Assembly: GCA_948567375.1 (NCBI GenBank)
Contig: OX419755.1
Location: forward strand, 43,033,001 to 43,097,000
Reading direction: 5' to 3'
Origin: Lunularia cruciata
Taxonomy: Eukaryota > Streptophyta > Marchantiopsida > Lunulariales > Lunulariaceae
Length of the DNA: 64,000 bases
Every line of letters starts with the position of its first letter. Within the stretch, counting starts at the first letter, position 1. Positions 1 through 10,400 of the stretch are shown in pieces. Under the pieces are notes generated by a model. That model was given only the letters and a program-made list of their open reading frames with translations. It made no database searches and had not been told where the DNA came from. The translations under genes and the position numbers were made by a program.

Positions 1-584
1 CTTCCAAGACTAACACTCCAAGACTCAAGACATTGCTCACTAGGGAACTAGAGATAGTTACAAATGAAAGGATGATGAGTACCTCCTCACCCCTTGTTTA
101 TATACTTGTGAAATGATTACGCAATAAAGTTATTTTTTACCAAAGTAACTCAAGTTACTAGGCTAAAAATCAAGTAAAGTCAAAAAATATAAAGGAATAT
201 CCATCTACATGGGCATATTTCACTAAGCATGTGATCTTATCTTGACCCAACCACTAGGTCAAGGATTCCTTCACATGGGCTATCCTTGGACTATAGAAGA
301 ATCCAAAACAAAAAGACTTGCGGGCCCAAGAGTTCTCAACTCTTTCCTCAAAGTCAAACACCTAGGAATAATACCAAGTCAATACACTAGAATCCAAAAT
401 AGTGATGCTCATCTTTTCCACTTCCTCTAAAGTAAGGTCCCCATGATCTTAGCTATGACTAACTTTAGCTAATCATGACCAATGTAGAACCATCCTTTCA
501 CTCTATACAAATAATATCTCTCAAGCATTTGTAATACCAAGCTAAATATTGCAATACCACACATATGGACAAATGGGTGTTATA
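1..584 (-). repeat. A1 3' LTR, partial
   Basis: Aligns to the right LTR of A1 (14725-15415) starting about 98 bases into it, and ends at the matching GTTATA end. The TA terminus instead of CA is shared by both A1 LTRs. Many of the differences between the two are C/T or G/A transitions. Confidence 0.9.
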
Positions 585-632
585 TTTACCCTTGGACTAA
601 GTTTTCACTTTGTCTTCCAAATGAAGGCCTCT

Positions 633-1690
633 CTACCTTCTATGATACATCTTCAACTTAGGATGGTTAATCCTATCAAAGTGTCTTCCTCCCAACACCT
701 TGAGATCATAGGTGTAATTGCCCCACACCTTCTCCGCTATGAAAGGTCCAAAGTACTTAGGCAAAAACTTCTTTTGTACTTTCTTGAGTTGAATGGAATC
801 AAACAACATTACCCAATCACCTTCTTTGAAAGGCTCCACCTCCTTCTTGCCTTACCTCTTGTCATTGCTTCCTTTTTTTCCTTTGAGCTTGCTCTACTCA
901 AACCATAGCAACTGCTCTTGCCTCTTCTAACTCCATGAGATGATCCTTCCTTGACTTCTTTGCATCACCTCCTTGTGCTTTCTTCAATCTCCTATGAATG
1001 CTTTGGAAGGTAGGAAGATCAAAGTGAATAGGTAAGGTAGACTCAATACCATACACCAATTGTAATGGAGAATATCCAATAGAAGTCTTCATGGTTATCC
1101 TATACTCCCACAAAATTGCATGACTCCTCTTGTCCCAATGACTGTTTAGCCCCCTCCATTTCTGCATCTTAAGCCAACATCATGCACAAGGTCTGATTGG
1201 TTCTCTCTGCCAAGCCATGGGAATTTGGCTTATAGGATGTAGTTACTCTATGTGTGATAGAGAAATTTTGTAGCATAGCTATAGTAATGCTTCTTGTAAA
1301 CTCTCCTCTTCTATCAGAAACTAACTCCAAAGGGCATCCAAACCTGGTGATAATGCGTTCATAAAGAAATATACCAAGTTCATCTTCATTCTTGTCCCTA
1401 AATGGTCTAGCCTCAACCCACTTGGTAAGGTAATCAATAATTACCACAAAATACTTATTGTTCCTTGGGGTTCTATTGAGAGGACCTACAAAATCAATTC
1501 CCTACTTCTCAAAAGGTCCTAGCAATGGAATTGATCTAAGTGGTGGAGTGGAAGTAGACTTTCTAGCAAAAGCTTGACAAACATGACAAGTTTTGCAATA
1601 ATCAAGACAATCCTTGAAAATCCCTCTCTAATGGTAACCTGCATCTAGAATCTTGAAAGTAGTCACCTTTCATACAAAGTGTTCACCACA
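633..1690 (-). pseudogene. A1 integrase region, decayed
   Basis: Integrase would join the element's cDNA into host DNA. Fragments at 633-839, 898-1167 and 1169-1447 match the C-terminal quarter of the intact A2 polyprotein. They include the LTKWVEARP core segment, the second catalytic Asp in VSDRRGEF, the catalytic Glu in LAERTNQTL and the C-terminal GPFIAEKVWGNYTYDL segment. The pieces lie in different frames, so indels separate them. The zinc-binding HHCC part near 1500-1690 is recognisable at DNA level but has stops. Nonfunctional. Unlike A2, the conserved core VIIDYLTKW keeps Asp where A2 has Asn. Confidence 0.88.
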
Positions 1691-1750
1691 CACTAAACCC
1701 TCATGAAACTCCTTTATGAGTAAGATAGACTCTTCCTTACCCATTTTTCT

Positions 1751-3432
1751 TCAAAGTAGACCATCTGCTCCTTGGTGAAAAAGAATATCCTCCACCATTG
1801 TGTAAGGTCTAGATCTTGCTGCAAGAGCCTTCCTCTCCTTAGCATGCATCCCTTCTGGATAGTTACTTCTTGTCACAAAATCCACAATCTCCCTATACTC
1901 CATTGGAACCTCTTGAGTGATTGAGATTGTCATGAGCTCCTTACCTGGGAAGGAATCATCCATTGGCTCATCTCCATCATGATCATAGGCCCTAGATAAC
2001 AAATCAGCATTTACATGTTTCTTTCCTTGTCTATCCTCAATGGTATAGTCATACTCAAACAAGCGTATCATCCACCTTGCTAGCCTCCCTTTCACATTAG
2101 GATTGTTGAAGATGTTCTTCAAAGCCTTGTGATCTGTGAAAATTGTGGTTTTCCCTCCAATCAAGTAGTATCTAAACTTCTTGAGACCAAAGATCATTGC
2201 CAACCCTTCTCTCTTTGTGATAGAGTAGTTCTTTTCTACTGAAACCATCTGCCTACTAGCATTAGCTATTGGATGATCATGCCCATCTTGGTCTGATTGT
2301 CTAAGAGTGCATCCTATAGCAACATTGAAAGCATCAGTGTAGAGGATGAAAGGCTTAATCCAATTAGGTTCAGCAAGAATTGGAGCTACAACAATGGATT
2401 GCTTGAGCTCCTCAAAAGCTTTGAGAGCCTCCTTGTCTTCCAAAATCACCATGTAATCTACACCCTTCTTCATGTAGATGGTCAATGCATAAGCCTTGTT
2501 GGAAAATGAAAAGATGAACCTCCTGTAGTACCAAATTATCCCCAAGAATTGGCATAACTTTGTCAAGCTTGAAGGGAATGGAAGGTCTAAGATTTTCCTT
2601 ACCTTCTCAGGATCAACTACTATTCCATCCTTAGAGATGATGTGCTCCAAAAGTAGACCTTCTTCACATCCAAAAATGCACTTCTCTAGGTTGAGTGATG
2701 CATTTTCCTCATCCAAGTGTTGCAATACCTTGATTAGGAGCTCAAAGTGCTCATCCTTGCCCCCATAGATACAAAAATCATCAATGAAGTCTCTCACAAA
2801 TTTCCCAATGAAAGATTCAAATACCTTGTTCATGAATTGTTGAAATGTGTCAAGAGCACTACAAAGCCCAAAAGGTATGACCTTGAAAGCGTAAGTTCCC
2901 CAAGGTGTCATGAATGTGATGAGTTGTTGATGCTCTGGTGCAATCTTGATTTGGTTATATCCATTATAACCATCTCCAAAACTACACCTCTCATGACTTG
3001 CAACCTCCTCCAAGATTTCATCAATGAATGGCAAAGGGTAATAGTCCTTCTTAGTAACAACATTAAGCTTCTTGTAATCCACACATACCCAAAGCTTTCC
3101 ATTCTTTTCTTTCATAATCACAATGGGAGACACCCATTCCAAATTCTCCACCTCAAAGATAAATCTGGCCTCCTTGAGCTTATCAACCTCCTCCTTCACC
3201 ACCAAAGTTATTGTGTGCTAATGCGGTGTTGCTTTTGGCAGATTGGTCTTGCATGTGACTCCACCTCAATCTTGTGCTCCTCCAAGGTGACTTCTTTTAG
3301 ATCTTTTGAATTGAAAGCAAACACATGTATGAACTTGCGGAAAACCTCCTCAAATCTCACCTTCTCCTCCTTGGTAACATTTGGGCCATACTTGAGGGTA
3401 GCTAACCTTCTCTCAACCTCCTCAAGTGTCAA
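1751..3432 (-). pseudogene. A1 reverse transcriptase and RNase H, decayed
   Basis: The 484-codon open stretch at 1751-3205 covers the RT palm and thumb and RNase H. Visible motifs are WVCVDYKKLN, FGDGYNGYNQI, the catalytic FIDDFCIYG box, RNase H ILYTDAF and FTDHKAL, and the HVNADLLSR segment. The stretch just 5' (3208-3432) is the connector before RT, separated by a stop near 3207. The FGLCSALDTFQQFM segment departs from the A2 FGLCNAPATFQRFM, a sign of neutral drift. Frame continuity over 1.4 kb shows the copy is decayed but not ancient. Confidence 0.9.
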
Positions 3433-3618
3433 TGGTGATTATTTGGGTCCTTCAAAACCTCTAGCTTAGGTGCAAAATCCATAGCACACAAGAGATACAC
3501 ATCTGAATCCAATTCAAATTCATCATCCTCCATGGAAGTCTCCTCCTCCATGCTTGATGGTTTGATGGCCCAATCCTCAAGTACTCTTTGTGCCCTCAAT
3601 CAGTTATGCGTGCTACTC

Positions 3619-4113
3619 TTAACCATGAAGCAAATCATAGTTTGAATCCTTCAAGACTTGGAAAGTCATGAGATTTTGAACTCCCATAACTGAAACTACC
3701 ACCTTATCCATCACCCCTACTAGTCGAACTTTTTGCTTGTTTGCCATGTTCACCACAAATGTTGAGGGTATCATACCCAACTTCTTGATCAACCTTTTTG
3801 ACATGGCATTCACTGCTGATCCTCCATCAACCAATGCATCCTTGATGTTGTGACCATTCACTCTCATATCAATCTTGGAGGCATGTTCACAAGGTGTTGG
3901 TTTAGCATCCACCACCCCCATTGATATTAGAGCTTTTGCCTTCTTTTTCCTCTTGCTCCTTGTAAAGCTCAAACCACCTTTAAGCTCCTTTCTCAAAGTA
4001 GGATTTAAAGCAATCAATTGGCCCATTGTGATGTGAGCTTTGTGACTACCAACATCCTCCAAGACATTGTAGTTCCATTTTTGCTTTGAGATCAACAAGT
4101 CTTCCATCCCCAA
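3619..4113 (-). pseudogene. A1 protease region, decayed
   Basis: Matches the A2 protease: the NIKDALVDGGSAVNAMS active-site segment and the following KKLGMIPS and LMTFQVLKDSNYDLL segments are present. The active site reads Asp-Gly-Gly rather than the usual Asp-Ser/Thr-Gly, as in A2. The copy lacks a few codons after MIPS and after the alanine-rich linker, compared with A2. About 150 codons of acidic linker between protease and RT are partly deleted around 3530-3620. Confidence 0.85.
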
Positions 4114-5328
4114 CTTCTTCCTTAGTCTTTGTTGTTGATGTTGTTGAAGTACTTGTGTGAGTGCTTCTAGTAGGTATAAGAGTATCTAGGCTAGGGGTAA
4201 ATCCTTGAGAAGAATGCACATCCTCTGCAAAACAAGCTCTCTTCTTCTCTTGTACCAAAAGATCCAAATTAAGACCCTCGGACTTTGAGCGCTCTCTCTT
4301 CTCATACTTGCTCTCAACCACATCTATAGATGCTATCCCCTTACCTTTGTTTGGATAAGGAGCCACTTGGGTTTCACTACTTCTCTCTTTCTCTCTATTG
4401 GCTCCCTCATAACCCCTTCCTCCATGGTAAGTGGAATTTGGGCAATTCCTTTGGATATGGCCTCTTCCTCCACAACCAAAACAATTTCTATCATTGAAAT
4501 TTTTGGCTGGTTTCCCTCCTTTATATGGATAGTTTCCATAACTCCTAGGCCTTCTCCCTTCATTTTGATCCACTTCTCTCTTCTCTTATAGTTGCACAAC
4601 ATTGATCTTGAGATTTGCAAGTTGTTTAGTGATGGTTTGAAGTGGGTCCTTTGGTAGGGGTGCAAGAACTAAAGCAACTACTACTTGTGGTGAAACCCTT
4701 ATCACCAAATTATGAGAAGTTCCACCATACTTGTAACCTTGAGGAGGATGCACAACCTCTTTCACCACCAAATCACTCTCATCCCCTTCCAAACTCTCCT
4801 CCATACAAATTGTGATCTTGATAGCTTCAACCTTAGAAGAAGGTTTCTCATATCTCACCTTGCTTCTAATTTATGGTCTCAACTCTCCCACAAAATTCTT
4901 GGTGAGCATGGCCCCTATGCCAATCATAGTAGTCTCCATGTCATCCTCACCCTTCCTCAACACTATGTGAAATCTGGACTCTAACTTTTCCACTCTTTCC
5001 ACATATACTCTCACTTTCTCTCCATCTCCTTGCTTGAGAAAGGTAACCTCACTCATCAATCTCTCATAACTCTCATCTGGAAGAAAGTTCTCAATGAGTG
5101 TTGAAGTCAAACTCTCCCAAGACTCTTCTTGCCCATCTCTCCTCTCTCTCTCTTTTGGTATTTTGACTCATACCATGTAAGTGTTGCATCCTCAAAGAAG
5201 CTTGGTAATAATGAGGCCCACTCATTCTTCCTCGTCTCATTTTTTCCTATGCAAGCTCTCTTTAAGTCTCTCACAAAGGCCTCCACATCTTCTCTATCCT
5301 TGCCAAAGAAGACCGGAAGTTTCCTCAT
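4046..5328 (-). pseudogene. A1 gag, decayed
   Basis: Gag would form the capsid-like particle and bind RNA. Fragments 5107-5328, 4871-5110, 4586-4858 and 4046-4573 follow the A2 gag in order: the N-terminal KLPVFFGKDREDVEAFVRD segment, the TWYESKYQKR segment, a glutamate-rich region and the CCHC zinc knuckle CFGCGGRGHIQRNC. Frameshifts and stops separate the fragments. Confidence 0.88.
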
Positions 5329-5633
5329 CTTAACTCCTCACTATCTTTCTTTTCTCTCAAATGTTTTTTCTCTTTTCTTTTCTCTCACTCTATAATTAAC
5401 AGAGTATATACATGACTAACACCATTTGAGATTAATCCACCCTAGGGACCACAAAATTTTCAGGTTACTCCAAGATTTCTATAGCAACATCAAATCCTAA
5501 AGTGCATATTAATTGAACCTTCATGTATAGTTTGTCCAAAAGTTGAAAGATTATCTCTATCTCTAATCTTGAGAGCTAGCTGATGAAGGTGATAGTATTT
5601 CTGTAGTTGTACTAAGACTCTCTCCAAGATCCT

Positions 5634-6035
5634 TCACCAAAGTCTCAAAAGTGATTTTACTCCACTACACTCATGTCCTTTGGGAAGTCCTTCAACTCCA
5701 CAAACCTTACACAACTCCTTGGTCTTATATCTTCTCTCTCCCAATCTTGGTGAAGAATGTCCAACATGCAAACCCAAGTCAATTAATCCTCTCCTTTCCC
5801 TCAATTTTTTGCTCTCAAAGTTCAATGGACATGAGCTTGCCTTATGTCAGTTCTCTCCATATAGAAAGCACTTAGACTCACTCTTTCCTCCAACTGGTGT
5901 AGGTTTTTGAATCCTCTCACAACTCTCTTCAAATTCTATTCTAAACTCTCTTTTCCTCAAATTCACCACTACAATCACCTTAAACTCTTGGGAAACCTTG
6001 CATAGTCTCAATTTCCACTCTTGATGACCCTCCAT
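5634..6035 (-). pseudogene. A1 copy of the upstream zinc-motif ORF, decayed
   Basis: Two open pieces, 5847-6035 and 5634-5825, match the 165-residue upstream ORF of A2. The first carries MEGHQEWKLRLCKV and CFLYGEN, where the second Cys of the zinc knuckle has become Tyr. The second carries LRERRGL and the second motif CKVCGVEGLPKGHEC, intact. A stop or shift between them breaks the frame. Confidence 0.75.
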
Positions 6036-6686
6036 GTTCCCAAGATGAGTCTAAATAGTCAAACATGATTTTTGTTGCTCTCAAACTCCTCATGCATGAG
6101 ATCTCAACTTTGGAGAATTGACCCTTCCTCACAATGTCACTTGAATCTCTCAACTGGTATGTCACAGTCTCCAAAATTTTCAAATTTAATCACAAATTTA
6201 GGGTGTCCCTCCTTGAAAATTTTCAGGTCTTTTCATTGAGCCATTTGGCCTACACACTTTTCTATTCAGCACACATATTTCAGATTTGGTTTGAAAACCA
6301 CCCCTGTCACTTTAAAACCTCATAACTCTTTGCACAAGAACTATCTCTCTCTAATTTTTGTGTCAACAGGGAGGATAAAATGCACTAAATCTCCTTGGAA
6401 ATTTTTAGGAAAATCCACTAGACATTGAAGAAATGGCAGACTCTATACAATTTTCCAAAGAGCATGCAGTTACGGGAGTAGTTTACCCTATCAACTTTCA
6501 AAACTTCTAGCCTAGTGTGCATAGTAGCTCTCACAATAATTTTAATTGTGCTAACTGTAAGATAACCCAAGCTATGATGTATAGAAATTTCAAGTCCAGA
6601 TCTCAAACTTGAGATTTTATCCAAAATCACCTTAATCCTCAAAATCTGCAATCCACCTCACACAATCTCTCCAAATCCTCTCAAGT

Positions 6687-6690
6687 GTAC
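6687..6690. other. Left flanking duplication of A2 (GTAC)
   Basis: GTAC precedes the A2 TG terminus at 6691 and is repeated at 14519-14522 after the CA terminus at 14518. The uninterrupted site can be seen in the A2 leader itself near 13619-13630, where only one GTAC is present. Four bases rather than the usual five. Confidence 0.8.
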
Positions 6691-7382
6691 TGTGAGTCGG
6701 CCTGTCTCTCACTCAGGATGAACCTCTGATGGCTATTATGGTAGCGCACCATGGACTAAGAAGGCAAGGAACCCCAACTCCATCATACTCCTCCAAGGCT
6801 AACACTCCAAGACTCAAGACATTGCTCACTAGAGAACTCAATGAGAGAGAGATAGTTGCAAATGAAAGGATGATGAGTACCTCCTCACTCCTTGTTTATA
6901 TACTTGTGAAATAGTTACGTACCAAAGTTACTAATTACCGTAGTAACTCAAGTTACTAGACTAAAAGTCAAGTAAAGTCAAAAAGTAGAAAGGAATATCC
7001 ATTCACATGGGCATATTCCCCTAAGCATGTGGTCTTATCTTGACCCAACCACTAAAGCAAGGATTCCTTCACATGGGCTATCCTTGGACTAAAGAAGAAT
7101 CCAAAACAAAAAGGCTTGCGGGCCCAAGAGTTCTCAACTCTTTCCCCAAAGCCAAACACCTAGGAATAATACCAAGTCAACACACTAAAATCCAAAATAG
7201 TGGTGCTCATCTTTTCTACTTCCTCTAAAGTAAGGTCCCATCTATCTTAGCTATGACTAACTTTAGCTAACCATGACTAATATAGAACCATCCTTTATCT
7301 CTATATAAATAATATCTCTTAAGTACTTGTAATACCAAGCTAAATATCACAATACCACACACATGCACAAATGGGTGTTACA
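6691..7382 (-). repeat. A2 3' LTR
   Basis: 692 bp, TGTGAG...GTTACA. By eye it differs from 13827-14518 at only two sites: 6697 (T versus C at 13833) and 7078 (C versus T at 14214). Confidence 0.95.
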
Positions 7383-7396
7383 TTTACCCCCGGACT
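7383..7396 (-). other. A2 polypurine tract
   Basis: On the minus strand the bases directly before the 3' LTR read AGTCCGGGGGTAAA, a G-rich purine run in the expected place for plus-strand priming. A1 has a weaker form at 585-598 with TTACCCTTGG on the plus strand. Confidence 0.7.
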
Positions 7397-7430
7397 AAGT
7401 TTTCACTTTGTCCTCAAAGTGAAGGTCTCT

Positions 7431-10400
7431 CTACCTTCTATGGTACATCTTCAACTTATCATGGTTAATCCTATCAAAGTGTCTTCCTCCCAACTCCTTG
7501 AGATCATAAGTGTAATTTCCCCACACCTTCTCTACTATGAAAGGTCCAAAGTACTTAGGCAAAAACTTCTTTTGTACTCTCTTGAATCGAATGGAATCAA
7601 ACAACATTACCCAATCACCTTCTTTGAAAGGCTCCACCTTCTTCTTGCCTTGCCTCTTGTCATAGCTCTCCTTTTGTTTCCTTTGGGCTTGCTCCACTCG
7701 AACCATAGCAACTGCTCTTGCCTCTTCCAACTCCATGAGTTGATCCTTCCTTGACTTCTCTGCATCACTTCCTTGTGCTTTCTTCAATCTCCTATGAATG
7801 CTTTGGAAGGTAGGAAGATCAAAGTGAATAGGTAAGGTAGACTCAATACCATACACCAATTGGAATGGAGAATATCTAGTGGAAGTCTTCATGGTTGTCC
7901 TGTACTCCCACAAAACTGCATGAATCCTCTTGTCCCAATGATGTTTAGCCCCCTCCATTTCTGCATCTTTGGCCAACATCATGCACAAGGTCTGATTGGT
8001 TCTCTCTGCCAAGCCATTGGAATTTGGCTTATAGGATGTAGTTACTCTATGTGTGATAGAGAAATGTCGTAGCATGGCTGTAGTAATGCTTCCTGTAAAC
8101 TCTCCTCCTCTATCAGAAACCAACTCCAAAGGGCATCCAAACCTAGTGATAATGCGTTCATAAAGAAATCTACCCACTTCATCTTCATTCTTGTCCCTCA
8201 ATGGTCTAGCCTCAACCCACTTGGTAAGGTAATTAGTAACTACCACAATGTACCGATTGTTCCTTGGGGTTCTATTGAGAGGTCCTACAAAATCAATTCC
8301 CCACTTCTCAAAGGGTCCTAGCAATGGAATTGATCTAAGTGGTGGAGTGGATGTAGACTTTCTAGCAAAAGCTTGACAAACATGACAAGTTTTGCAATAA
8401 TCAAGACAATCCTTGAAAATCCCTCTCCAATGGTAACCTGCATCTAGAATCTTGAAAGCAGTCACCTTTCCTGCAAAGTGTCCTCCACATACTAAACCTT
8501 CATGAAACTCCTTTATGAGTAGGATAGACTCTTCCTTACCCACTGCTCTTCGAAGTAGACCATCTGCTCCTTGGTGAAAAAGAATATCATCCACCATTGT
8601 GTAAGGTCTAGATCTTGCTGCAAGGGCCTTCCTCTCCCTAGCATGCATCCCTTCTGGATAGTTACCTCTTGTCACAAAATCCACAATCTCCTTGTACTCC
8701 ATTGGAACCTCTTGAGTGACTGAGATTGTCATGAGCTCCTCATCCGGGAAGGAATCATCTACTGGCTCATCTCCATCATGATCATAGGCTCTAGATAACA
8801 AATCAGCATTTGCATGTTTCTTTCCTGGCCTATCCTCAATTGTGTAGTCATACTCAGACAAGAGAATCATCCACCTTGCTAGTCTCCCTTCAACATTAGG
8901 CTTGTTGAAGATGTACTTCAAAGCCTTGTGATCCGTGACAATTGTGGCTTTCCCTCCAATCAAGTAGTGTCTAAACTTCTTGAGACCAAAGATCACTGCC
9001 AACCCTTCTCTCTCTGTGACAGAGTAGTTCTTCTCTGCTGAAACCATCTGCCTACTAGCATAAGCTATTGGATGATCATGCCCATCTTGGTCTAATTGAC
9101 TAAGAGTGCATCCTATAGCTACATTAGAAGCATCAGTGTAGAGGATGAAAGGCTTACTCCAATCAGGTTTAGCAAGAATTGGAGCTACAACAAGGGATTG
9201 CTTAAGCTCCTCAAAAGCTTTGAGAGCCTCCTTGTCTTCCAAAATCACCATGTAATCTACACCCTTCTTCATGTAGATGGTCAATGCATAAGCCTTGTTG
9301 GAAAATGAGAAGATGAACCTCCTATAGTACCCAACCATTCCCAAGAATTGGCGTAACTTTGTCAAGCTTGAAGGGAATGGAAGGTCTGAGATTTTCCTCA
9401 CCTTCTCAGGATCAACTGCTATTCCATCCTTGGAGATGATGTCCCCCAAAAGTAGACCTTCTTCACATCCAAAAATGCACTTCTCTGGGTTGAGTGATGC
9501 ATTTGCCTCATCCAAGCGTTGCAAGACTTTGATTAGGTGCTCAAAGTGCTCCTCCTTGCTCCCATAGACACAAAAGTCATCAATGAAATCTCTCACAAAT
9601 TTCCCAATGAAAGGTTCAAATACCTTGTTCATGAACCGTTGGAATGTGGCTGGAGCATTGCAAAGCCCAAAAGGCATGACCTTGAAAGCGTAAGTTCCCC
9701 AAGGTGTGGTGAATGTGGTGAGTTGTTGATGCTCTGGTGCAATCTTGATTTGGTTATATCCACTATAACCATCTCCAAAACTGTACCTCTCATGACCTGC
9801 AACCTCCTCCAAGATCTCATCAATGAATGGCAATGGGTAGTAGTCCTTCTTGGTAACAGCATTGAGCTTCTTGTAATCCACACATACCCGAAGCTTGCCA
9901 TTCTTTTTCTTCACAATGACAATTGGAGACACCCATTCTGAATTCTCCACCTCAAAGATAAATCCAGCCTCCTTGAGCTTATCAATCTCCTCCTTCACAA
10001 CCAAAGATATTGGTGGGCTAATGCGACGTTGCTTTTGGCGGATTGGTCTTGCATGTGACTCCACCTCTATCTTGTGCTCCTCCAAGGTGACTTCCTTCAA
10101 ATCCTTGTAACTAAAAGCAAACACATGGATGAACTTGCGGAAAATCTCCTCAAATCTCACCTTCTCCTCCTTGGTAACATTTGGGCCATACTTGAGGGTA
10201 GATAACCTTCTCTCTACCTCCTCAAGTGTCAATGGTGATTTATCTGGGTCCTTCAAAACCTCTGGCTTAGGTGCAAAATCCATAGCACACAAAGGATACA
10301 CATTTGAATCAGATTCAGATTCATCCTCCTCCGTGGAAGTCTCCTCTTCCATGCTTGTGTCCACACCTGAAGCTCCTCCTTCAGAATCAGATTCCCAATA

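Larger units (their letters stand above)
1..6690 (-). mobile_element. Ty3/gypsy element A1, left part (older, decayed copy)
   Basis: This is the 3' portion of a minus-strand LTR retrotransposon. It starts inside the 3' LTR at the window edge, then runs through integrase, RNase H, reverse transcriptase, protease and gag into the leader. At 6690 it is interrupted by the related element A2; the rest of A1 resumes at 14519. Its coding region is colinear with the intact A2 frame but is broken by many stops, small indels and lost codons. Both A1 LTRs share variants absent from A2, such as a run of six T's in the CAATAAAG region, which pairs them as ends of one element. Left end and left flanking duplication lie outside the window. 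Confidence 0.93.

Noticed and set aside
2747-3469. 240-codon plus-strand frame opposite RT
   Set aside because: It mirrors the minus-strand pol frame of A1 and reappears opposite the matching part of A2; no domain of its own.
6729-7228. Two identical small frames in each A2 LTR (also 13865-14364)
   Set aside because: They are simply LTR sequence seen twice and read antisense to the element.
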